Positions 31,838 through 43,972 of a stretch of DNA of 64,000 nucleotides are shown in pieces; positions within the stretch are counted from its first letter, which is position 1; every line of letters begins with the position of its first letter. The stretch comes from Adiantum capillus-veneris. Taxonomy: Eukaryota; Streptophyta; Polypodiopsida; Polypodiales; Pteridaceae. The position numbers were made by a program, and so were the translations under genes. The notes under the pieces were generated by a model that saw only the letters and a program-made list of their open reading frames with translations, was not told the origin of the DNA and ran no database searches. Location of the stretch: positions 21,761,951 through 21,825,950 of the forward strand of contig CM043948.1 of the NCBI GenBank assembly GCA_014529385.2, given 5' to 3'.

Positions 31838-32759
31838 TGTTAGCAGCAAGCTAACGCGGACACCATTTTTCGGAGTTCTCCTTGTAAAACAATTATTATT
31901 TTGATAAATCAGGAATATTGTAACTCCTATTTTCTTTGTAAACTTTGTAATTAATGAGCCGGGGCTACAAGATACCAGATTGTATCAGCTAGTCATTTCC
32001 TAGCTTTGGTAGAACTCTAGATTATTAGTTTTGACCACCCAAAAACCTTGGCTAAGGTATAAAAGCCAATTTTTTTAAGTTTTTTATAAGTTTTGGATAA
32101 GAAATACACAGCGTGATCTAACGGTGCCGCTCACTTCTCTCCTTCTCGCTCTTCCTACTCCCTCTCCGGTTGTCACATTGTGATTGTGTTTGTTGCATTG
32201 CAACCACAGGTAGGAGCTCTACGCATTGACGTAAGCCATTCACAGTATTTCATAGATTTTGGCATCGCCGACCCGCGGCCTAATTTCATCATAAATAGGA
32301 ATTTACATGTTCAAATAAAAAACTTAGCATAGGCAGGGTATTGGGGCATCATTGCTAAGCATTTAAATGCATTCTAGGTCGAAAACGACTAGGTAAAACA
32401 TATACTGTTGTTAATAATCGCAGTTTTGGAACTTGACATAAAGTGGGGTTTGAGGCCATAGGCATCTGTGCTTAGGTATTTTAAACTTGTCTTAGAAGTT
32501 TCGTTACGTTTGGATGTCGTTTGATGCTGTAACGGATGTGAATTGTTTGTCGATGAGTGATTGGATTTTGGTGATTTTAGTCACTTGAGTTTAGCTTGAG
32601 TTAGATGCGAGTTGTTAGTTGTTTTCCAAGAGATTGACAACCTCTTGTAGCCTCTATGCACTAGTCGAGTCAGCTTCGTCCCATGGTTTGACAAATTAAT
32701 CGTGGTTCTCGCTAATACTGCAATAAGATAGGATGGTGAGGTTAGACATGCGTCCCACA
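31838..32759 (+). repeat. Element D 5' LTR
   Basis: TATA box TATAAAAG at 32058-32065, followed by a CT-rich stretch. It also contains a half-version of the element's palindrome (GTTAATAATCGCAGTT, near 32410). Confidence 0.92.
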
Positions 32760-32761
32760 TT

Positions 32762-32779
32762 TGGCGCCACTGCCGGGGA
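32762..32779 (+). other. Element D primer-binding site, tRNA-Asp
   Basis: TGGCGCCACTGCCGGGGA, 2 nt after the LTR; nearly perfect match to the tRNA-Asp site used by plant Tat/Athila-type elements. Confidence 0.9.
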
Positions 32780-34751
32780 TCAAAGAGACCTAAACTAGGG
32801 AAAAATAGGAGCATCATGTGTAGTTGTCCTTTAACTTCCTCTAGGTTCGCCTAGAGTTCAAAACTGTCTTTTAAAAACCGCATAGCTTAAGATTGTCGTC
32901 GTTTGCTTTGTAGACGTAGCTTGGAAGTAATCGTACTTGCTAAGTACCTTTAGGACTATAGGATTGTAGATTTAGATTAGGATTTGGAGAATGATTGGTA
33001 GACGAGACAAGTCTTAAGATCAAGACTGTGAAAAACATAAAAAACACAAGAAAACGAGTGTTTGTGGTGCATGAGAATCTGGGAGTAGGGTAAGTAGGAT
33101 CCGAGGTGGATTTCAGAACGTTGCTCTCTCTGAAAGAATCAAGTGTGAGTTGTTATTGGAAGTTGCAGAATTTCAGGTCTACGGCTAGAAATAGCTTGAA
33201 AACACTCGAATCCACTCAATCCGACTGGAGAGTAAGCCTAAGAGTTGTCCGAACCAGTGGGTAAGCTCAAAGACACTTCGAGGTAAAAATTTCAAGAAGT
33301 TGACCAAAACTCAGATTATTTACTTTTTCTTGACATTTTAAGCAAAATTAAGTTTTGACTTGATTTATAGGCTTTAAAAACATCATAAAAAGATTGTCTT
33401 TGAGAAAATTGCAAAAAAGTACTCATTTCAAGCCTAAAGTTAATAATCGGGATTATTAACTTTCTGCTCTAAATTGGCCAAGGTTCATACCATTGACTTA
33501 TTGCATGTGTACAAACAACTTTGGTAAAGGACCAAAAGATTTGGATCTCTAAATTGATAAAAAATAGGGTAAAAACTAAAGTTTGTACTGACTTTTTGAA
33601 TCTTGAGTATAAATTTGGAAAAAACTTGTTCAAACTTGTTGAAATTTGATTCATAAGCTTATGTTGATGTGATAAACATGTGTATATGCTCAGTTAACCA
33701 AAAATTTGTCAGAAGTAAATAATCGTGATTATTTACATCTACCCTAGTTCTCAACTTTTTTGACTAAGCCTGCATACCACTAGCTTCACCATGTTGTAAT
33801 AAGCCCACAAACCAAATTTGATAAGATTTGGACCACTGGAGTGAAATCGGTGACTAAAATTGCAAAGTTAGTCTGCGGACAGATAATTGATGACCATCTG
33901 ACTAAAAATTGTCCAAACTTGATGGAAATTGGCTAGTGACCTTAACTTAAGGTGCTTAACAAACCTGTGTAAAAGTTGGGGCAAAAACTTGCAAAAATAT
34001 AGGTGGAGTAAATAATCGCGATTATTTACATCTGTTTCAAAACTTGATGATTTTGCAAATTTGAGTATACCACAAGGTCAACACATCAAGTAGACCTCAC
34101 AAATCAATTTTGGTGAAATTTGGATCCCAAAAGCCAGGCTTAAGCCAAACCTATAAAAAAAGTGTAAAACTTTGACAAAAGTAAATAATCGCGATTATTT
34201 ACTTCTGCTATCCAGAGCCATCATTTTGGACTTTTGAACTCATAAGGTGATACACCAATATAATATAAGGCCACAGGGCAATTTTGGGTTCAATTCGATC
34301 AAAATTGATACAGATACACTCAGTTTATAGGTTGCAGATTAAACCTTTGATTTTGCTAAAGTCGAATCTGAAAGTCAAATTTTGACTCCAATAGTACGAT
34401 TTGAAGTGATACACATAGACCAATCACGAGAGTTCTCAAGAGCTCTACTGTCTTTATAGAAGAATAGCTAACTTGATTAATTTTGTACAGGAATCAGGTT
34501 GCAGACGAGGAATCAGTGGCTTGATAGAAAGTTGCAATTGAATCGAGTGGAAATTGACGACAAGTCAATCCAAAGGTGAGTACTTTATCGAGGGCTTCAT
34601 AAGTCTATATGAACCTTAATCTCGTCATGTACTAGGAAGTCAGGGCATACTCGGCGAAACCTCCAGTAGAGTATCTACCATTGAATCACGGCAATTCCTT
34701 GAGCACAATTCCGAAGAAGTCTTAGACACTTTTTCAGATTCAACATCCGAA
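32780..34751 (+). other. Element D long leader with palindrome array 1
   Basis: About 2 kb without a supported ORF, A/T-rich. It holds four palindromes (33438-33461, 33715-33736, 34008-34029, 34179-34204). A splice-acceptor-like TTTTGTACAG ends at about 34492, and a donor-like AAAGGTGAGTACT lies at 34573-34585, so part of the leader may be an intron. The sequence between palindromes is repetitive in wording (CAAACTTG, AAATTTGG, AAGCCCAC), which suggests diverged tandem units. Confidence 0.65.
33438..34204. repeat. Palindrome array 1 (element D leader)
   Basis: Four palindromes with core AATAATCGCGATTATT or close variants. Copy 1 has 11-bp perfect arms around GG, copy 2 has 10-bp arms around GT, copy 3 is a perfect 22-mer and copy 4 a perfect 26-mer (34179-34204). 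Centre-to-centre distances are about 276, 293 and 173 bp. Confidence 0.93.
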
Positions 34752-35345
34752 ATGTCTTCTTACTCGAGTCACTCGAAAACCAGAATGACAGTGTGCTATA
34801 AGCATATACTATCTTTTTACAAGACTAACCATCATGGAGCCCAGGTTTACTTGGACCCTAACGAGGAGTATGCTATTCACATTCATGACCATGGTATTGA
34901 GTTCGAAGAAAAGGTTAGGGCAAACAAACAAGGAAAAATGTACATGGATCGGAATGGAACTCAGTATTTACAGGTCGAAAACCCTGACGTGATAGACAAA
35001 TGGGGGTTAGAAGTAAACACTATAATCCCAGATATGTCAGCAAAAGAAGGACCACCAACTTTGGAATTCAAGGGATACGATCAAGTACACTTGAAGCCTT
35101 TGAAATGGCTTAATACGGATAATCCTAGGATTGGAGTCTATTGTTGGGAGGATAGAAACATAACTCATGCAAAACTAGGACAATTAATGGCCATGAAGAT
35201 CATCTATATCTGCAAGATCAAAGATAAGGGATCAGTAGACCTACCAACCTACCTGTTTAGGGATTGTTATAACAACAACTTTGTTATGATGACTCTTGAG
35301 GAGGTAGAAAAAACCAAATACCAAGGGTATTCCACACGAGATTGA
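34752..35345 (+). CDS. Element D first ORF, unknown function
   Basis: A 197-aa ORF starting MSSYSSHSKTRMTVCYKH. It is fully open and ends just before the gag region. It has no zinc knuckle, membrane segment or recognised motif; the middle is mixed charged (EEYAIHIHDHGIEFEEKVRA, KGYDQVHLKPLKWLNTDNPR). It could be the amino part of gag (a matrix-like segment) or a separate protein, as some plant Tat-type elements carry an ORF before gag. The upstream donor and acceptor-like sites suggest it may be reached by splicing. I do not recognise it. Confidence 0.55.
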   Translation: MSSYSSHSKTRMTVCYKHILSFYKTNHHGAQVYLDPNEEYAIHIHDHGIEFEEKVRANKQGKMYMDRNGTQYLQVENPDVIDKWGLEVNTIIPDMSAKEGPPTLEFKGYDQVHLKPLKWLNTDNPRIGVYCWEDRNITHAKLGQLMAMKIIYICKIKDKGSVDLPTYLFRDCYNNNFVMMTLEEVEKTKYQGYSTRD

Positions 35346-35348
35346 ATA

Positions 35349-37351
35349 TTGGGGCAAGGACCAGAAATAATTCCAAGGGATGAACACCATGAGAGATCAT
35401 CTGAGAGTAATGTGAAGAATCCAGAAACCACCTCATCACGTAGAAAACCGGGTGACACTAAGGCCAGTCCAGGACTACATGAGTCACTATTTCCAACAGA
35501 CTGGTTTGAAGGACTCGGAACAGGACCAACTCCCAGAAGACCGGTAGTTGAACTAAATAGACGTGTCAGACGAGATGATTTTCAAAATTGGGTCAAAAAA
35601 TAAAGTGGATTAGGGGATCCATATGACCACTTAGCAAGCTTTAAGCAAGTGCTAAGAGTAGAGCGTATATTCAATTTCCATACTCAATTTGAGGGGTTTG
35701 GAATGACATTAGAAGGAAAAGCTTTGACAAGGTTCCAAAACATTCCACCAAGGTCAATCATGGACTTGAACACATTAGCTCAAGGATTTGTAGCAGCTTG
35801 TTCCAAAACGGGGATTAAACATAATACGGTAGCTCAAATCTACAGCGTTAAATAGAAACATGGTGAGTCTGTTAGGGATTGTGCAACTCGAATGAAGCAA
35901 TACATTGCCAGATGCCTAGAGATGGAGATACCTGTAGAAGAACGACTTTTATCTTTGTTTCTGGAGGGAATGCTAAACAAAGAACTTCAAACTATACTCT
36001 ATAGTAAAAAGCATACAACCCTAGAAGCGTGTGTGTCTGATGCGATTGACCTAGAAGACAATTGCGAGATCTTTAATGAAGAAGATGTCCCTAAGGATAA
36101 CCAAAGTGAGAAAACAACATCCACAAAACTAGCACAAGTGGGAACAGCTGCTGCAGCACCACTCTCAGCCATAGAAGATATGCTAAAAAGGATGAACAAC
36201 ATGATGAACAATATGCAAAAAGCACCTATGAAAGGACCAAGACAAGTGATACCTCCACAGGGACAACCAATTAGGCCACAAAAATGATGTGCAATCGAGG
36301 GTAAATGGACCAACCATGAGAGCCACGAGTGCTAATACAGACCAAAGTATGATGGGAATGTTCAGTACGTGCCCATGAGTCCACATGACAACCCATATAC
36401 AGATATCATCCTAATATGGCCCAAGCTCAAAGACCACCAATGGGTATGGAAAGACCTCAACCTATGTTGGGACAACAACCTCCGTATCCAGGACATAATA
36501 CAGTGCCTATAAAGTACATGCACTTAGAAGGAGTCATAGATGAACAAGCATTAGTGCCTGTTACACCCTATGCAGAGCCTAGTCCATCTACAGTAATGGT
36601 AGAAGGAGATTGGTATAGTCCACATCTACCACCAATGGAAGAAACCATGACTTATGCTCCACCAGAGCTCACACCAATGTATTATGTAGCTAATCAAGGT
36701 GTCAGGCCTCCCATGGGAAGACCCATGATGAAGCCTATAATAGGAAACTATCATAAATGTGGTCCTGATGACCATTGGAAGAACGAATGTCCAGAGTGTG
36801 ACAAAAACCTCAAACCAATTGAAGCCTATTGCATACAATGTTGCAAAAAGGAAGGACACTTTTTAGAAGATTGTCCTAAGAATTCTTTGAACAAGGGAAA
36901 AACTGTCGTAAATGTAGTCCAAGTGATTCCTAGTAGCTCCTTAGAGAGTGAACCAATTGTTCCAATCAAGGTAATCACTAGAGCCCAGGCAAAGAAAAAG
37001 AAACACAACTCCTCTGATGATTTGGAGGACACGAAATTTTATTCTGAAAGAATCAAAAGGAGCATAAGCAAAAGATATGAGATGAGAAAACAAAAACAAC
37101 GGGTTGAAATCGACAAGAAAGCAAAAATGCTAGCCCAGGACAAGTTGAAAGAAACTGCCAGTGAATTCAAGGAAACAACCGTGAAATCTGGAGGATCCAT
37201 TCTAGTTGATAAAATTTTTGAGCCTATTAATGCTACCTTGGAATCCTACCAAGCAGGACTTAAAGCTGGCCAAAACATGGAAAACAAATGGAAAAACTAT
37301 CCATCTCCAAACATGGAAGCAACGAAGTGGAGGCTTATCAAAATCTGGTAA
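35349..37351 (+). pseudogene. Element D gag
   Basis: Blocks at 35349-35603, 35649-35855, 35892-36287 and 36416-37351 read as one gag with single stops between (for example TAA at about 35601, TAG at about 35853). The capsid-like part (GLGDPYDHLASFKQVLRVER, MTLEGKALTRFQNIPPRSIM, DCATRMKQYIARCLEMEIPV) is followed by Pro/Met-rich sequence. The knuckle-like segments are CGPDDHWKNECPEC and CIQCCKKEGHFLEDC, the latter close to CCHC. A Lys-rich helical tail ends the last block. The capsid resembles element A's gag, fitting the shared tRNA-Asp PBS. Gag would bind and package the element RNA. Confidence 0.78.
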
Positions 37352-37973
37352 GAATCACGCAAGAAATGATGGATAAACAAAAACCCAAGCTTGAAAGTAT
37401 TACAAAACCTTAAGAGCTTGCGGTAGAAGAAACGAAAGCAAAATCCGATGTAGTGGCAGAACCCCACCTTGAAACAAATGAACCAGAGCTTATAGTGCCG
37501 GACAACTAAGATACCTTAGACGGAATTCCATTTGTAGAGGAAGATTGGCCAGGACACTTATGGGAAAAGGTGAGAGAGATCAATGATGGAAGCCTAACTT
37601 CAAAGTCAGCTCCTATAGAGGAAGTCTGGTTGGATAACCTACCATCTGATATAAACATGGATTTATAATCCTTGTACGGGGACTGCGGATCGGAAGCTTC
37701 AGGAATATCTAAACCATTGACATTAAAAACATTACCTTCTTACTTGGGAGATAACGAAGATGAATCCATCGTTTGCAAGACCACTCAAGTAAAAAGAGCC
37801 AAACAGACCCTAGAAGTAGACAACATTCATTCAATCATGTCTACACCAATGCACTCTTACTTTGGGAGAACTGTTGAAACTCAGACCATACTTGTGGAAC
37901 GATTTACAGAAAACCCTAGAGAAGGTAGGGAGAACGAGGTTAATCTCTAAGAATTTGGGAAAATTGAAAAATA

Positions 37974-38337
37974 AAATGGGAAACAAAGAGATTCGATCAG
38001 TTCCTATGAAGAAGGTCAGAGCATATTATGAAGGGGAAGAAGGAAACACCACCCTCCCAGTGAAATATAATGACATTGAAACCATGGCAATACTCGATAG
38101 TGGAGCTGTCATAGCCATAGCCACTAAAGCAGAATGGGAATTCTGGGGACAGCCAGGACTAGACAAACGCGAATGAAATTACAATTGGCTGAAGGACACA
38201 TTGAGAGACCACTAGGGCTACTTGAAAAATTGATAGTCAATTCCTGTGGAATTGAATATCAACACACTTTTGCCATAGTAGACTTTGGAAAAAAACTCAA
38301 CTATGAAATCATATTGGGAAGACCTTTCATGCAATAG
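37974..38337 (+). pseudogene. Element D protease
   Basis: The catalytic loop is ETMAILDSGAVIAIATKAEW at about 38080-38135, with the usual DSG. One frameshift near 38165 joins it to the second half (KLQLAEGHIERPLGLLEKLI, NYEIILGRPFMQ). The domain parallels element A's first protease. It would cleave gag-pol. Between gag and protease (37352-37973) the reading is acidic and broken by stops. Confidence 0.8.
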
Positions 38338-38340
38338 GTA

Positions 38341-39420
38341 CAGAGATTGGGAAAACAACTATCTGTACTTAAAGCAGGTGGGATCTATAACAAGAGTCAA
38401 TCTAAAAGATCACACTTATAGAGATGTCTTGAAAACACCCATCCAAGAGTTTGATTTAGTCTCTTCGGCTGAAACTAAACTCCCATCTTGGTTAAACAAA
38501 GACACTCCTATTTCGATGTGCGGAGCTTCAAAAAATGGAATCTTAAGACGAGAGGAATGTATCCTAGTAAGGGACTGTACAGACGAAGCCTACATACCTG
38601 AACCCTTTTCAGAGCATTTATTTGAACCATTCAAGTGGACTCAAATTTTAGCGACAATGGATGTATGTGTGAATACGTCTATGCCTACTCAATTTTGCAA
38701 TGAGGATGGCTACGACATAATTCCCATCTAAATGATGTCAGTCCTCAACATTGAAAATGAAGATGAGGAACCCAAGGACTTGATGAAAGCTCAACAAGTC
38801 TTTTCAGACCTCTATTATGATGCAATTGATGAGTTAGATGAACACTCAGCTACCTGAGAAGATTCGAGGTCAGAAAAAGAGCATACGAGAGCTCAATTAC
38901 TCTTAAAGGGAGGGGAGGAAAAGTTTTTTGACTTTCCAAACCAAAAATCAAGAAGACAAAAATGGTATAGACGAAAGAGAGACACCAATATCATGAAACC
39001 ACGACCTATGCCATCAGTCTCCAATAAAACACAATTCCTGATGCAGATAGATACTAATGATTGTGTCAAAGACAAAATAATTGGCAAATATCCTTCAAAC
39101 AAAAACTGAGAAATGTCTCCGATATCGAGAAAAACAAGGAAGGATACTCAAGAAAAATCTCAGGATAAAAAACCACTCATGACCAGAGTCGAGCGGAAAA
39201 AGAAATATCAAGAGTTGAGAAAATCTCTAAAGGAGATATACACAACCAAAATGGAAACCACGGAAGAGGATGGTAAGGATGTAATGCATGTTCCATCCCA
39301 TTACAAAAAGTATACTCTCCAAGATCGGAAAATCATAATTGGACAACCTGTTAGGGAGCTACGGAAACAAGGCGAATCTTACGAAGGGCCTGAAAACGCT
39401 AAAAGGGTAAGACTTGGCTG
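38341..39420 (+). pseudogene. Element D protease-RT linker
   Basis: Protein-like blocks at 38341-38731 and 39113-39421 with stops between. The first includes ETKLPSWLNKDTPISMCGAS and EPFSEHLFEPFKWTQILATM; the last is basic (TRVERKKKYQELRKSLKEIY) and precedes RT. Element A has a counterpart at 8161-8952, so a long linker is a lineage trait. No motif recognised. Confidence 0.5.
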
Positions 39421-39783
39421 AACCAGGAGAAGAGCCTAGACCTGCTTACATTGCAAATGAACTAATAGAAGAAGAAGAAAAGCTTTTGCTGAGCTTGTTA
39501 AAGGAATACCGGGATATCTTCTCTTGGTCTTACAAGGATCTCAAGGGTGTTGATCCAGAATCTGTCAACATACTATACCCATGAGAGATGATGAGAAACC
39601 AAGTAGACCGAGACCATACACTTATAACAAAACATTTTTCAGGAAGATCAAAGAAGAGATTGAAAAACTAAAGGAAGCTAAATCCATTTACGAAATTGAA
39701 CACACAGATTGGGTGTCTCCAATTGTGGTAGTACCTAAGAAGAATGGGAAATTATGAGTGTGTGTTAATCTCAAAAAGGTGAA
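39421..39783 (+). pseudogene. Element D reverse transcriptase, truncated
   Basis: Only the amino fifth of RT is present: LLKEYRDIFSWSYKDLKGVD, then after a frame change PRPYTYNKTFFRKIKEEIEK, HTDWVSPIVVVPKKNGKL and VCVNLKKV. In element A the next residues are NAATRRDHYPLP; in D the sequence changes abruptly at 39783 into non-coding DNA resembling G at 60450. Palm, RNase H and integrase are missing, so D could not move on its own enzymes. Confidence 0.85.
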
Positions 39784-42002
39784 GTAGAGCCAATCACAGC
39801 TATGCATAGACACAATTTTTCAACCCATGCACGCAGTCGTCTTGGAGTACGCCACCTAGGAGGGGTGGAAGGGCACTAAGTACTAACTAATTAAGGGCAA
39901 TGTTTGAAGAGGGAGGAAAAAGTTCCATGTTAACGTGTGATTTTTTGCAAAATTACCTAATAATGTCCTTATAATTCATCATCAAGGGAAAATTCACTGA
40001 TAATATCTTTTCGATGAGTGTAAATAGTGTATATACTATTAGAAAATCGTCAAACATAGTAATTTTTTGGGTATTTTTTTTATCATTTTTGTTGATAAGG
40101 AGGCTTAAAAATGGAGAACTCCAACAAAAAACAATAAAGCTGTGTTTTTCAAGGGATTTTCTTTATTATTGTATTTTTACTTTACTTTTTTAGAGCATTT
40201 TGCTATTTTCTTTGATTTTTTCAAATAAATAGGTCAAAATTAATAATAAATACCAGGGAAGCTCAGATGGAAAAATGGAAGACACGATGCTGATAAAAAA
40301 GACAAGGCGGACAAGCACAAAAAGTTTCAATGAAATCAGAAGACGGAAGCAGGAAACTTAAATTAGGCGGCCAGGCCTACTTTTGCAAAATTCTTGCAGA
40401 ATGAGCTACAGGAATCCGATCAGAGAAATTTTTGAGTCTAACATAGATTTCACGGCCTAGTAGGACTAACAGGGAAATTTGGTTTGGAAAGTCCAGGTAT
40501 AGATATCCATGGTAGGCTAAAACCACCTCATTTCCACTTGGAGCCTTTGCAGAGAGAGATTTCGACCTCTTTCGCACGACATTTCCGGAGCTCACATTTG
40601 ACCATTTTCAGCACCGGCTCACATGAGACATGAGGGGTAAGTTATTTACTCGATAATGATCCATTTTGTATAGCCGGTAGCTAGTCTAAAGCCTTAGAAA
40701 AAACCCTAGAAATCGAGCAGTGCACGAAGACCTACAACCTAAAATTGACCATAGCGGCCTGCTAGCTTGACCAAATCAGATGGGATTTGAACCATAGCAT
40801 GCCCTAACATAACAGAACCTTTCTATACCATCAGATGACCATTCGACTGGGGTTAAGGGGGTCCCCAATAGAAAAGTTAGGTTTTTGGCAAATGCCAGAA
40901 TTCCGACCTGACTCCACAGATGGCTTGCTAATGAGGTCCATATACAATGTATATGATTGGTTTGGTGAAATCCATCAAGAAACACCCTCGAAAAGCAGAA
41001 AATGGCTCAAAGGTTACAAAGCGTCAAATTCGACATACGAGACCAAACTGACTCCAAATGAGCCAGAATTGGACAGGTAGCTTCACGACTATGTTACGGA
41101 CAAGTCCAAAGCCTCAAAATTGACTGACCAACCCAACGGACAGAGTAATCACAAAAAACGGTGATTTCAGTGTCGACAGAGCACAAAGTGATGCCGGCAT
41201 GACCAAAATTGACCAAATTCAATTTAAGACTTCTATTAGGTGTATGAAACATGTCTAGGTCAAAATCTGTGGGTTTTGCAAAGTTTTTGTCACTGAAGTT
41301 AATAATCGCGATTAGTTACTTTTGCATCACTTTTGCTTGGAAATTGTCAAATCACCTCACCTATTACATGGCCAAAAATCAAGTATGAGCCAAAATGACC
41401 ACCCATTACTTGCAAAATTGCCAAAAAACGCAAAGAAGTCTTTGCAAACCAAAATTTGGGTTATAAACAACTTTTCTTGATCCAAATCACCTCATATCTC
41501 ATACCCAAGGTCTATACCATGCCTAGAACCAATTTCTACCAAAAAATGTCAATTTTGGAAGAAAAGTTAATAATCACAATTATTTACTTTTTGATCAAAA
41601 TTTGGGAATTTTGATGATTGGACATCATACATCCAAAGTACATGTTGTGATAAGCCCACTAGCCAACTTTGAATCAATTTGGATTTCAAAATCTCAAATT
41701 TCCTTTATATCTATTGTTTCAGAGACCTAAAGCCAAAATCTGGTACCATTTTCAATCGGTGCATCCAAATGAGCCCATAATTCACTCAGAGCATGTATTG
41801 GGTATATACTTCAAGCCTATAAAGCCAAGTTTGCAAAAAGATGGAAATTTTCCTCAGCTGTAAATAATTGCGATTATTTACTTTGGTTGCAAATTTTTGT
41901 TTTGACCATATAGTTTTGTTCCTTGCATGATTTTATGCATCTTTGCTTGTTCAAAAATTGATTTGAAGCAATTTGGACCAGATTATCAGTATTTCAATCT
42001 AA
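39784..42002 (+). other. Element D second leader-like stretch with palindrome array 2
   Basis: About 2.2 kb with no supported ORF. Its start (ACCCATGCACGC, then CCTAGGAGGGG) resembles G at about 60510-60580. A donor-like GGGGTAAGTTATTT lies at about 40634-40647. Three palindromes of the same family as array 1 lie at 41298-41319, 41566-41587 and 41860-41881. It leads into the 3' ORF. Confidence 0.6.
41298..41881. repeat. Palindrome array 2 (element D, upstream of 3' ORF)
   Basis: Three copies of the AATAATCGCGATTATT family, each slightly decayed: 41298-41319, 41566-41587 and 41860-41881. Centre spacing is about 268 and 294 bp, similar to array 1. Confidence 0.88.
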
Positions 42003-43967
42003 AAGGACATTCTAAAGAAACGAGTCAGGCATTTCTACGAACAAGAGCCTTGCAGAGTGGACTTTCAGAAAGCTTACGAGCTTCTATCCACCATCAAAGA
42101 GGACGAAACCGCACAAATATGCGACACCCAAGGGAACAAGGTCGAGGTAGTAATCACCAAAGAGATAGTGGCAGAGGCACTCAGATTGCCCACTTAAGGA
42201 ATGACCATGCGGGCAAGAGACAGAAAAACTGCAGGCACATTTACCAAGGAGACAACCGTGGCTACATTCGCCGATCTTATCCACAAACAAGTGGAAGAGC
42301 CAGCCCGTTTGTACCATCAACACTTTCATTTTCTGGCAAAACGGCCACCAAGGTACACTACACCACATCACGGCGTGGCCACCACCTTCACTCAGGTTCT
42401 TAAGTCAACAACAAGGCACCTTGTGGACCATGTGCAGTATGTCTTGTCAACCTTGAAGGGCACCAAGAAGGAGGGAAAAATCACATACTTGGGCGTTCCA
42501 GAAGTGTTGACTAGAATAGCCTATCATGCCATCACTGTGGCAGACAACCCACTGCCTGCCCCTGATCAGAATACATGGATCTTGGCAGCACAACCCTCTC
42601 CATGAGCTACAAGGTAATGTAAAAGGTCATGGAAATCAGATGATGAGTCAGCTCTGCTGACAGCTCACCAGAGCGGCACAGTAGCGAGAGCTCTGACAAC
42701 GAAGAAAAGAGAGCTCGGAGGGAAGAGATGAAGAGAGAAGCTGTGGTTGCCCACCAAGAGGAGCCAACTCAAAAACAAGCGCGTTTTGAAAGAGAAAAAC
42801 AGGCTTACCAGCACAGTAGACAAGCACAAGGAAAGGACCCAGAAAAGTGGGTACCCACAGGACTGAAAGGACCTCGAACAAAGCATCATACAAGAAAGAG
42901 GCAGATGATCCAATAGATTATTTAGAAAGAATGTACCAAGAGGCCGAAGCCCTAAAGCTGAAAGAGGCAGAAGAAGCGGCAAAGAAAGCTGAGGAAACGA
43001 CTACACAAGAGCAAAGCCATCCCATGCCTAGCCCACCACCATGCCCACCAGGCAAAGGTACCAATGAAGAAGCAGAGACTGAAAAAGAGAAAGATTCTGA
43101 GTCCACCCAACGAACATAATCTACACATTAAGCTGACCACATTGATGGACATAAGGAAAAAGAAGCCGAGCCAGAACCGGAGCAGGCAGCAGAAGAGACT
43201 CAAAAGCCGGAGGAAGAAACTGATAAGGAAACAAATACAGAAAAAGAGCCTACCACTACACATGAGACGGAGCCCGCGCCAGAGAAGGAAGAAAGGCCAG
43301 CACCTGAAGAGACAGTAAGGGTTGAGACCACACCATCTACTTCTACTCAGCTAGAAATTGCCAAGGCATCAAAGCCTCAGGATGGCCAAGAAGAAGACCG
43401 ACCATCTACCTCCACACAAGAACCACCAACAATTATGACGCAGCAAGAAGCAACACATGAGGTTATAGGCACATCCAGCTGGGAAGACAGGAGGAGTGGC
43501 AGTCAAATGATGAAGTTATAATACAAGTCAATGAATATTCACGCTAGATGCAGGAAATGACGGAGAGACTCCGTTCAGCAGCTTTGAACTGTAGCACTAA
43601 GGCCAAGAAATTAGAAATGGTGATCGACGCTCTTCAAGGAGAGCTTGAAGACAAGATGATTATCATCACTGATCCCCAAAGGAAAGTGTAACAACTGAAG
43701 GTAGAAGCGGAACAGCATCAGATAGCCAGGGATAAACAACAAAAAGAAATGGAGGAGTTAGATGACCTCCTCACCAAATTATCTGATGCCTGCAAGGTAA
43801 AAGACGAGCAAATGACAAAAGTCACGAATGAACTTCTTACGACCTCTCTATCAGCTCAGAAAATTCAAGTGCAGTTAGATGTTGCCAATGCTTCCCTGCA
43901 ATATTCTGAACAAAGAATCAATGATCAAGGCCATTTTCTTACAATAAATCAGAGAAAACCCAACCGT
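42003..43967 (+). pseudogene. Element D 3' ORF, amino part: plant-transposon-protein-like domain, acidic linker, coiled coil
   Basis: A frame open from 42003 (after TAA at 42000-42002) reads RVRHFYEQEPCRVDFQKAYE, then VEVVITKEIVAEALRLPT, a TAA, then TVATFADLIHKQVEEPARLY and GVATTFTQVLKSTTRHLVDH to 42605. It aligns by eye with G at 63475-64000 (VIVITPELVANALNL, TFEDIADPMVATMCQFYNQY), and recalls the plant-transposon-protein or plant-mobile-domain-like folds, though I cannot search. After a frame break the protein continues as Glu/Lys-rich sequence (42728-43119), a Pro/Glu/Thr-rich acidic linker (43130-43520) and a coiled coil (EELDDLLTKLSDACKVKDEQ, 43749 on). Element E interrupts it. It is neither gag nor pol. 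Confidence 0.65.
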
Positions 43968-43972
43968 GGCCT

